Origin: Zygnema cylindricum | Lineage: Eukaryota; Streptophyta; Zygnematophyceae; Zygnematales; Zygnemataceae | Direction of reading: 5' to 3' | NCBI GenBank assembly: GCA_037447655.1 | Contig: JBBHKE010003397.1 | Location: 124,001-188,000 of the forward strand | DNA: 64,000 nt | Shown here: in pieces, positions 49,075 through 58,360 of the stretch | Position numbering within the stretch: the first letter of the stretch is position 1 | Layout of the letters: each line of letters opens with the position of its first letter | Made by a program: the position numbers and the translations under genes | The notes under the pieces: model-generated | Databases searched by the model: none | What the model saw: the letters and a program-made list of their open reading frames with translations, nothing else | Told to the model about the DNA's origin: nothing

Positions 49075-49723
49075 GGCGCCTCCCTTCTATCCCTACCGCT
49101 ATCTCAAACTTGCTGAAACTCAGCCCTGATTCTGTCCTTAGCCCTAAACTTTGACCTTAAAGCCCTAAAGGCTTCCCGCACCGTAAAGTCGTAAACCTTC
49201 GCCACATATTTCCCGCGCTTCATACAATATGCGAACACGAATCCTCGGCGATCCCTAGCGTCGTCACATGCTTGAACAGGCTTTGTTCGATTCTTTACGC
49301 TGGACACAGTTTCACGGAACGACCCTATCATGTGTATGTGAGCAGCCGAGCGTATGTAGCGTAAAATTCGACTAATACATAGAACGTAAAGATCCTGTGC
49401 TATTGATGCGTACAGATACTGAGTTGAGAGAGCCGCACATAACGGATTGATTTTTTTTGGAGTTCTGCGAGTCGCTTTTTGACCTATCCGTAATTTCGTG
49501 CGCTCGTATTATGAGTAGGTATCGTGGCCTACGGGGAGGTGGCCACCTGGCACTTCAGAATCTTTTCTGTCGCTTTGCGCGGCTCACTGGCTTGTACGAC
49601 AGATTACATGAGTTCTCCCCTGATGTGCTATGTCCTTCCATTTTCCAAGCTCTGTGGTTTCCTCTGCAAGAATTTGTCTGTAATTTTTTATTACTGTATT
49701 CGCATTCCTTGGTGCAAGCAGAC
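49075..49723. promoter_or_regulatory. Divergent promoter region shared by leucyl-tRNA synthetase and FBPase
   Basis: About 650 bases separate the two start codons, which point away from each other, so both genes' leaders and promoters must lie here unless further non-coding exons exist. I could not assign TATA boxes or specific motifs with confidence. Confidence 0.5.
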
Positions 49724-52700
49724 ATGGCGACAGCTACTGCTTCTTTGCTCCCAACTCCCACCTCTCTTGGATCTCACGTTGCTGCTTCTGATGCCCCCCG
49801 TGGACCTTCTGTAGCAAGCGTCGGTTCTATGCGTTTAAGCTCCACCTTTAAAGGTGCTTGCTTGAATGCTAGAACTACAAGTATTGCTGCTAAGGCTGTA
49901 ACCAAGGGAAGCTCAGTTGTTAAGGCAGCCGTTTCTACTGAAGCTCCGACACCGAAGGTTCGGGGGAAGTTTGAGATACAAGCTCTAACAAACTGGCTCC
50001 TCACGCAAGAACAAGTCGGTGTGATCGATAAGGAGATGGCGATTGTCTTGTCATCAATTTCTCTCGCTTGCAACAGATTGGATCTCTAGTACAACGCGCA
50101 GGCATTTTTAATCTGACTGGCGTTCAGGGAGCTGTGAATGTTCTAAGACGAGGATCAGAAAAAGCTCGATGTTATTTCCAATGAGGTGTTATCGCTTGTT
50201 CCAAATGCTTGTTTCCTTTTGTTCGCTTGTGTTTTTTCGGTGAATGAAAACGTTTTAAGTCTCCTAGTTCATCGTTCAGCATATGCCATACATAAAATCT
50301 TCTTCATATTCTTGTTTTTATATATGGCTTTTGGAATGCCTGGTCAATGATGTGCAACATTGGCGACTCTACGCATTTCTCTCGCGTCCTTTGGTATTAT
50401 TTTTTAAGCAAAATGAAGATCTACGGGTCTTGTACCTCATTTAAACTGCATTGTGTTATGTTTTATTGTAGTGTTTTCCTGTTACTTGTGAGCGGTCGGT
50501 GTTCTCGTTTGTCTGCGGACAATAAGCTTGTTATTGAAGTGTATGTCTCATATGATGCTCAGTTTGGACGCTAATGCTCCTAGTTTGGTGAATCATGGGT
50601 CTGTGTTGACAGGTATTTTCTTACTGTCTCAGGGCCAGTGGCAGGACTGGAATCATTGCGTCAGAAGAGGAAGACACACCTGTTGCAGTAGAGGAAACAT
50701 ACTCTGGAAACTATGTGGTCCCAGACTAAACGATGAAAGCCTTTGTGTACTTGTAAGCAATTATACTGTCAGTAACCTTCAGATTTCAGTTATGCAAATA
50801 ACAAATGAAAAACCAACTGTTGCCTTCACAATGCACTCAATAAAACCGTACTCACTAAATTACCATACAAAAAATAATAAATATACATTTAGAGCAAGCT
50901 GCATCCCAGGATCTATTTCCCAATTATCCTAAAATTTGAATCATACAGGTTCAGCTAGAAGAACTCATCAGTAGGAACTTGAAGATTAAAATGGAGCTGA
51001 TACAGTTCATAGGGAAAGTGCACAAGATAATGATAACAATTTAATCAACACTAATGAACAATTTTCCATCATTCAAAAAATAACTTCAAGTAATTTACCG
51101 AAAAAATAAAAAGGTGCACAAATTCTAACTAAAAAAAAAAACACAGCTTCTCATTGCAAACGTGATGCAGCCAGTATTGCACTTGCAACATTAACAGAAA
51201 TCTCTCTGACCATATTTTAAAAGCGCAAGAAAAATTGGAACACTATATGTTGTCGCTCAGTTCTACACGTGTTACACTCGGAAAACGCGTATAATACGGG
51301 TAGTTTACAAGGAAACCGCGCATTACGTTTCCAAAAGCTTTCACACATTTGAACCAGGTGATCAACACTCACCGTAGGGTTGTGGCCGAGGTCAGCGAAG
51401 CAACCTTCCTCACTTCTGTAAATGTTCCCCCTGAAACCACTTGCATTTTTAAGCTACCATGTTTTGAAGTTCTTTTGTATGTGTTTCTGTGCTGCAGCTG
51501 GACGATATTGAGAAAACTTGCATAATGAATGTTTGCCAGCCAGGCACCAGCTTGCTGGCTGCTGGATACTGCATGTACTCCAGCTCCACCATTATGGTGT
51601 TGTCTGTCGGTACTGGTGTCTATGGCTTCACTTTAGATCCAATGTACGGCGAGTTTGTGCTTACCCATGACAATATTAAAATTCCTACTTCTGGCAAGAT
51701 TTACTCTTTCAATGAGGGTAACTATGCACTCTGGACTGAGAAGCTGCAGAGCTACATGAACTCCCTCAAGGTGAGCGTGCAATGAGTGTGATTGTTGTCC
51801 TTCTTTAAATTGTCTATAAGAACTGTTTGGTTCCTTCTATGGTTACATCACCAAAGTTGATGTGATTTTACTTTCAAGTCATGCTTAGCTGTCACTGCAT
51901 GTCCTGCATATTTATAGAAGTTTTTTTTCTCTTCTGTTGGGTAAATGTTCAATGCTAGCTTCTAAACAAGTTACTGGTATTCGGATAAGTTTTGGCTTTT
52001 GATTAGCAGAGTTGGAACCTGTCCCACAGGAAGACAGTATTTCCAGCATGTTGTCTTTAATATTACCATCTTGTGAATGTTGAATAGCTATGTTGTTTTA
52101 TTTTACTGAAACGAAAGGAGTAGTCTTTTGAATCACTCGGACTTTGCCGACTTTTAATCTGGGTATGCGAGCTAGAATTTTAGTTTCACTTCTGCCGCGG
52201 ATTGTTATTTGAGATGGTTATGGCTTGTGAACATTAAAAATAAAAGTAAAATTTCCTGGCATCGATCCCAATCGTGTGCCTCCCATTGCTGATGGCAGGA
52301 CCCTGGGCCGAAGGGCAAGCCCTACTCTGCTCGCTACATTGGAAGTCTGGTGGGAGACTTCCATAGGACAATGCTCTATGGAGGTATCTATGGATACCCG
52401 GCAGATTCAAAGAATACCAATGGAAAGCTCCGACTTTTGTATGAATGTGCTCCCATGAGCTACTTGACGGAGCAAGCTGGGGGCAAGGGCTCAGATGGCT
52501 CCAACAGAATATTGGACATCCTCCCAGAGAAGGTAGAAACGCTGGGTTTTTTTGCATAAATTTGTGAACGGCTTCAAGGTGTAGGGCATATTGTTGATGA
52601 AATTGATGTGGCATGAAGGTGATCTAAGTTTCCCTGTATGTTCAACTAACGAGTCGCCAACAAGTTGTACATATATGGATATTTTCTAGTTCCTTAACCT

Positions 52701-52890
52701 TAAGAATAGTACTGACCGTGGTGGTTTTATTCTAGGCCGCCTGCTATCAAGTTTGGTATGTTATAAATTTATCAAGTCTTGTCCTTCAATTGATTGTAAT
52801 GTCTTCTTTTCCTTGCAGGTGCACCAACGTGTACCCCTTTTCATCGGCAGTGTTGATGAGGTAAACAAACTGGAGGAGTTCTTGAAGTAA
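49724..52890 (+). pseudogene. FBP1: Chloroplast fructose-1,6-bisphosphatase, disrupted copy
   Basis: Chloroplast FBPase hydrolyses fructose-1,6-bisphosphate in the Calvin cycle. The ATG at 49724 opens a Ser/Ala/Thr-rich transit peptide of about 65 residues, then EIQALTNWLLTQEQVGVID. Later exons are clean: 51498-51770 (VCQPGTSLLAAGYCMYSSS), 52299-52532 ([39 protein letters not shown]) and 52819-52890 (ends EEFLK, TAA). Exons 1 and 2 are damaged. A missing base near 50073 (CAACAG for an expected CAAACAG) gives a stop at 50087. An extra base near 50143 restores frame, and the end of exon 1 (about 50190-50215) aligns poorly. Exon 2 (50633-50752) runs SGRTGIIASEEED to ETYSGNYVV and then jumps to LNDESLCVL. 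It lacks the roughly 24 residues that hold the metal-binding DPLDGSSN loop and puts a TAA in frame. As read, it cannot make active enzyme. Misassembly is the main alternative, although it would need several independent errors. Confidence 0.85.
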
Positions 52891-54403
52891 ACAAATCGAT
52901 AATGTTAAATTAGTTTCTATGTCGAGTTTTTAACATCGGTAATGTTAGTTATGGGGTCGGTGCAAGTAATTCTCTCCTCGGATTGAAGCTGGAGATATTT
53001 ATGGTTCTCTTTGCCGCTAGGAACATAGTGAAGTGTGCTGCCTAGTTTATTTTTATTTATTTTTTGGAAAGATAAATCTTAGTTTTCTGATTAGCTTCCT
53101 CTGGTTAGAGAACCGGTTTGCAATAGGGAAAATGCCAATTACTTTTGTAGTCTGATATTGTTAATTTTACAGATACGTTATTGTTTCAAATCGAGAGCCA
53201 ATCTTCTCAATGAAAGCTTCGGATCTGCAACAAGTTTTCTTTTGTCAATTTGATGAAGATTGTGTCTTTCAAATGACTGTCTAGACAGACACACAGTATT
53301 CAGAATGCTATTTGGCAATTTCGTTCCAGAATTTCAAAGCCAGGGCTTAAACTTTGTATAATTCAGGCAGGATTCTGGTGCATTCTCTGAAATAGATATC
53401 GTACCCTCTTTAAGGATGTTCTGCTAAACAAAATATCACCCTCATAAAGGATGCGATTGAAAACTTTAGAATCACAATCGTGTAAACAAATCATTTTAAG
53501 GTAGTGTTTCAATTTATTTCTTTTCTCTTTTGTAAAAGGTTCTCTTATTGCATGCCTAGTAGAGTTTCTGCAGTTTGAAGAAAAGTCTGATGTTCTCATG
53601 AATTTCGCAATAATTTTGAGATTTGGCCTCTGGTTCATGCACCAGGTTCTCATGGGTGTAATGGAATTTGATAATTGACAAGGATGTGTCTCAGTGATGT
53701 GATATAAAAGGCGTCTCACTGAAAGTTCATACACGTTACCTTAAATTCATACCTTTCATTGACTTTGTTTTCCAGGCTAGAAATTCAAAATCTGTTGAGT
53801 ATATCTGATTAATCAGATAATAGAATGCAAAGCTTTGTATGTTTATTGTAGAAATGTCATTTTCACATGTTGACACAACTGCCTAAAAGAAAATAAGGAA
53901 CTGACATATTTGAGTCTTTCAAAATCCAGCATAAAACCAAGCTGCTGTATATCATACTCGGAAGGTGCCAAAAGGCAAACTTAAAGGTGGAAGCCGTTTT
54001 ACAAAGTCATCACTTTCTAACACAAAAAATGCATAGGATCTAATTTTTTTCCCATTAGTAAAACGTTTTTTTCTTAGTTACAGCCAATGAGCTATTAAAC
54101 TAATCATAATACAATCTAAGCAAAAGAAGAAAGTAACAAGATCCTTTTTATCTATTATTCAGGTGTTACGTTTATGCTCTTCCTTTGCACGTTTCAAGGT
54201 TTTAATTTTAAAATACAATACGGACCCGTGTGCGCAAGTTTTAGTTGCATTCCTGTAACTACTTAGTATTTGCCAATCATGGAACTCAAAGCTCCCGAAA
54301 TAAACATCTCCCGAAAGGAGAAAACTTTCAATTTAACTCTTTCCTAACTAAAGAAGAAAAAAGTCATTTTTATATTTTAAATACCCCTTAGTATCCCTTT
54401 TCG
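52891..54403. other. Intergenic region between convergent FBPase and ARM-repeat gene
   Basis: About 1.5 kb of AT-rich sequence, with no gene, RNA or mobile element recognised. The 123-codon - frame at 53363-53734 shows no known motif. Confidence 0.5.
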
Positions 54404-57062
54404 TTACCCTCTAATACAAGCTATTCCCTTGCACCATCCACTCAAACTCGAAGGCGACATTGTTGTCGGTGACATTGCGGGAGAAGTGGAATTCTCGAAA
54501 TTCCAAGCCGAATCGGCGATATTGCCCATTTTTTCCCGCAGCGAGATCGTCGTCCTTTTCGGCACAATCTCCGCCAGTTTCAGCGGCGCCGCCGGCTTTC
54601 CCATTCTCGGCGTCAAAACCTCCGCCTTGACCGGCAAAATCTCAGCCGTTGCTTGATCTTCCGTCCTTTCCGGCGCGATCTCCGCCGGTTTCAACGAAAT
54701 CTCAGCCGTCGACGGCTTAAAATTCGGCGCCGCCGGAAGAATCGCGTACTCCGAGTCGTCCTCTCCCTGACTGCCAGCTGTCCGAAGCAAATCTACCAAA
54801 GCTTTCGCTTTGGGTCGTCCTTTCGCCGTACCTTTCTCGACCAATCGGATCAAAGAAGGCATCAAAGCCTCCGCGTGGATCAAGTCGAAAGCTCGTCCAC
54901 TCGTCGTCGCCAATTGCAGAAGAACTCCGACCGCGTCCTCTCTACCCCTATTATTCCCGATGCTCTCCACAATATCCACTAAACAACAAATCCCTCCTTC
55001 CTCCTCTATCGCTTTCCTCCCTTCCTCTATTTTCGCTAAATTCACAAAAACCGCCAAAACTTTCTCCTCCATTCCTTCGGAGCCTTCCATCAAGCACCCA
55101 TTTAGTGCCATGACTCCGCCGCATTCCGCTATTTCTTTTGCGCCGAAAGAGTGTACGGAAATCTGGTACAGAGCCAAAGCCGCGTCTTTTTTCCCTCTAC
55201 ATGTGCCCGTGCCCATTAACTTTAAAAGAGGTAAAATCGCGCCGGCTTTGCAAATCTGTACTTTATGTTCGGCGTCTTCGCAAAGGACAAAAATGGTCGC
55301 CGCGGCGTTGGCTTGAGCGGCCGGCGTTCCGAATTTTAAAACTTTCACCAAAGCCTCGAATCCCGAACTTTCCATAACTTCGTTTTCGCACTGCTCCGAA
55401 TTCGATACGTTCAGTAAAATCGTAACCGAATGTTCGACCGTACTGGGATCCGACGAATTCGCCATCACGGAAATCAGGGGCGGGATCCCGCCCGCCAAAA
55501 TAAAACTTTTTTTGTTTTTAGGTTGTTTCTTTATCAATCCTCGCAGAATCGCCGTGACGTCACGCTGGTCTTCGATCGTCCCTTTCCCTAAGGAATTCAC
55601 GACCGCCGATATGTATCGGGCGTCCTCCGACCGATATTCGTCTCCGGAAAGTTCGACGACGGAAGTTCGAGTCCTCTGAGGCCGATATCTCATTCTACGG
55701 CGAACGGAACTGGAACTGGACGGAGATACGTCGCCCATCGAATCCGAATTAATCGGAATTCGAGCCCAAAACGGCATTTCTTGCACCATGGGACTCTTGG
55801 AAATGTCCACCAAACTAAAAGATTTTCTATGGTGAGATTTTTGGGGAGGGAGGGGAGGAGTTAGGACTCCATAAGGGGGCTTGGGATCTTCACCACAACT
55901 ACTGTAGTCGTCTTCGCTTTGTACCCGATAGTGATGGTTGGAACTGTAATTACTGTGGCTACTGCTCATATTATTATTGTTATTCACATTGGGACTGAAA
56001 TCGGGCACTTCTATGGTCAGTTTCAGTCGATGACCGGATTGGCGAGAAAATTCGTTGTGGATGAGAGTACACGCTCCTTTGCTTCCGTTCCCGTTCCCAG
56101 TTTCAGTTTCAGTTTCAGTTTTAGTTCCGTTCTCTTGCCCGGTAACATTCCTGTTCCCGATTCTGGTATCGGTTCCGATTCCGACTCCCATTTCGGTCCC
56201 GTTCCCGTTCCCGTTTCCGTTTCCGTTTCCGTTCCCGTTCTCGGTCCCGATTCCGCTTCCAATTCCGTTTCCGTTTCTGTTTCCGCTTCCGTTTCTGTTT
56301 TCATTTTCGTTTTCAATTTCGTTGCCGTCGCCGTCACGGTTTCCGTTCCTAATTCCGTTCACGTTTCTGTTTCCGTTCCCGCCTGTCGTTTGCGCGGCGA
56401 TATCGTCGTCGCAGTTCGATATTCGGCGAGGCGATATTCGGGCCCAAAAATTGGACTTGGGGGGGCTGGAAGCCTGGGGGGGGGGGGGAGAGGAGAAGGG
56501 AAATTGTGAGGGCTTAAAAAAACACAAAATGGGCAATTTAGGAATAAATTGAAATTCTGGAAAAGGTTTATTCGGAAAGATAGAGGGGGCTTAAAATTCA
56601 TAAAAAAGGGGGAAATTTAAATTAGAGGAGGAAGTAAAAATTACAAAATTGGGAATGTCTAAAGGAGTTTAAAAATTGAATTTGAAAATAGTACTTTTTC
56701 TTTATCCGTACAAATCAGGAATGGAGAATGGTAAACAAGAGGGAGAGAAAAAACAGCAAAGAGGGGAGAGGAGAGGGAGAGAAAGAGGGAGAGGGAGAGG
56801 AGGGAGAGAGGGAAAAGAAGGGGAAGGAGAGGAAGAGAAAGGGGGAGAGAGAGAGGAAAGAGAGAGAGAGTGGGCGGAAGAGAGAGATAAAGAGAGAGAA
56901 AGAGCAAGAGAGAGATATAGGGAGAGAGGGAGAGGGAGTGAGAGAGAGAGTGTGGAAGAGGGGGCGAGAGAAAGGGAGGGAGAGAGAGAGAGAGAGAACA
57001 GATTCATTCGCACTCACCGGTTGTCCGACGTTCTTCCCCTCCTCTTGCTGACGTGAACTCAT
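54404..57062 (-). CDS. ARM-repeat protein of the plant PUB type, without a U-box
   Basis: Armadillo repeats form a superhelix for protein binding; partner and role are unknown. Exon 1 is 57062-57018: a real ATG, 15 codons (MSSRQQEEGKNVGQP) and a consensus GTGAGT donor. Exon 2 is 56473-54404, after a CCCCCAG acceptor, to TAG/TAA at 54404. The joined frame is phase 0, giving about 704 residues. The exon 2 frame stays open upstream to 56536 but has no ATG there, which supports the split. Residues about 46-145 are an Asn/Gly/Thr/Glu repeat coded by a hexanucleotide array. Residues about 155-295 are Ser/Pro-rich and probably disordered. Residues about 304-584 hold six to seven ARM repeats (GGIPPLISVM, TILLNVSNSEQCENEV, NAAATIFVLCEDAEHKVQI, AGAILPLLKLMGTGT, KKDAALALYQI). 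A C-terminal tail has repeated AEI motifs. ARM sequences resemble PUB E3 ligases, but no U-box is present. Confidence 0.85.
56083..56390 (-). repeat. Coding hexanucleotide array (CGTTYC)n in the ARM-repeat gene
   Basis: About 300 bases of CGTTCC/CGTTTC-type hexamers on the + strand. On the coding - strand they give Asn-Gly, Asn-Glu and Thr-Glu dipeptides (residues about 46-145). Because the period is 6, all six frames are open here, producing several shadow frames. Confidence 0.9.
56745..57000. repeat. GA-rich tract in the ARM-repeat gene intron
   Basis: Homopurine GAGAGG/AGAGAG repeats on the + strand, filling most of the intron between 57017 and 56474. The transcribed strand of the gene therefore has a CT-rich intron. 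Confidence 0.9.
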
Positions 57063-57880
57063 CAGAGACCGCCACCTGGCATTGCCACGTGGCGACCCCT
57101 CCCTCCCTCCTTCTCCCTCCCCCCCAATGGGGGACAGTTTCAGGGGAGAGCCCTCCCTCCCTCTCCCTCCTCCCCCTTTTGTAAAAAAAACGTTTCTCGG
57201 AGGAACGACTATTTTGGGAGAAAATATTTCCTTTGGCGAAAACTCGCCCACGTGGCAAGTTTCTATTGGCTCTTTTTTTTTCCGGGCAGATTTTTCGGGC
57301 AGTGAAGAAAAAATGTTATGGATGGGAGATTTGGGAGAGGATGTGGGGGTGGAGGGAGCGCCTTGAGAGGAGGATTTCGGCACAAAATTGAACCCTTCTC
57401 CTCTTCTCCTCCTCCCCTTCTTTGCTCCTTCTCCTCCCTCTACCTTCCTCTCTTCCATTCTCTCTCCCTTTCCTCCGATTCCTTCCCTCTCCCCCTCCCT
57501 CTCCCCTTCCTGCACTCCCCGTCCCTCCTCCACCTCTTTCCCCTCACCTTCCCCCTCTCTCCCCCGCTCTCCGTCTCTCTCTCCCTTCCCCTCCGCTTCT
57601 CCCTCCCCCACTCCCTCTCCCACTCTCTCCTCTACTCCCTCTCCCTCCCCCTCCCCCCCTCCCCTCTCTTCCCCCTTCCCTGGTCTCCGACGGATTCCGT
57701 TCTCCTCAACGGAACGGATTCCCCTGTCGTCCGTACTGTACGGACAGAATCTGCCGGCCGGCAGTGGGTATCCGTACGGACAGTGACATCCGGTACTGTA
57801 CGGAATTTGACAGCTGTCGTCGTACGGAAATGGGAGGGCGGCCGTACAATGTCGTCGTTTTCCCCGACGGAGCTGCCGGC
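57063..57880 (-). promoter_or_regulatory. Upstream region of the ARM-repeat gene with CT tract and GTAC-type palindromes
   Basis: It contains CCTCCC-rich blocks at about 57095-57175 and 57395-57690. From 57715 to 57830 there is a dense set of palindromes: TCCGTACTGTACGGA, CTGCCGGCCGGCAG and TCCGTACGGA. No core promoter element could be assigned. Confidence 0.4.
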
Positions 57881-57884
57881 GGGG

Positions 57885-58232
57885 GAGTGGGAGGGGAAGG
57901 AGAGGGGGGGGGAGGGAGAGGAAGAGCCGTCGAGAAGGGAGGGGAAGGAGGAGGAGAAGGTGGAGGAGGAGGAGGAGAAGGGAGGGGGAGGGAGGAGGGA
58001 GGAGGAGCGGTACCAGTGGTCTGGGAAGCGGTCGGAGGAGGAGGAGGAGGAGAGGGAGGAGGGGAGGGAGAGGCGGGGAGAGTCGTCATGGNNNNNNNNN
58101 NAGAGAGAGAGAGAGGGAGGGAGGGAGGGAAGAGGGTGAAGGGGGGTCGCCGGCACTGTGCGCAGAGTGAGAGAGAGAGAGAGAAGAGAGAGAGACGGGA
58201 GAGATGTAGAGACGAGGAAAGGAGAGATAAAG

Positions 58233-58265
<33 letters not shown>

Positions 58266-58360
58266 GGAGACGCGTGTCACGGCCGCTGGGGGGAAGTGGG
58301 AGAAGGGAGGGAGGGAGGGAGAGAGAGAGAGAGAGTATCGGGGAAACGGTTTCAATTCTG
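57885..58360. repeat. G/A-rich tract containing an assembly gap (58092-58101)
   Basis: Homopurine GGGAGG, GGAGGA and (GA)n repeats interrupted by ten Ns and by short unique pieces. It ends at the start of tandem repeat A. The Gly/Arg/Glu frames on + and Ser/Pro/Leu frames on - are artefacts. Confidence 0.9.

Noticed and set aside
50881-51480. Search for the missing FBPase catalytic loop within intron 2
   Set aside because: No segment on either strand encodes DPLDGSSN or its neighbours, so a simple misplaced exon is not supported.
56474-56536. N-terminal extension of the ARM-repeat frame (PILCFFKPSQFPF...)
   Set aside because: There is no ATG in this stretch, and it ends at a polypyrimidine-AG acceptor in phase with the short ATG exon at 57062-57018.
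56715-57623. 302-codon - strand frame upstream of the ARM gene
   Set aside because: Mostly GA/CT repeat. The only supported coding part is the 15-codon exon 57062-57018, which lies within it.
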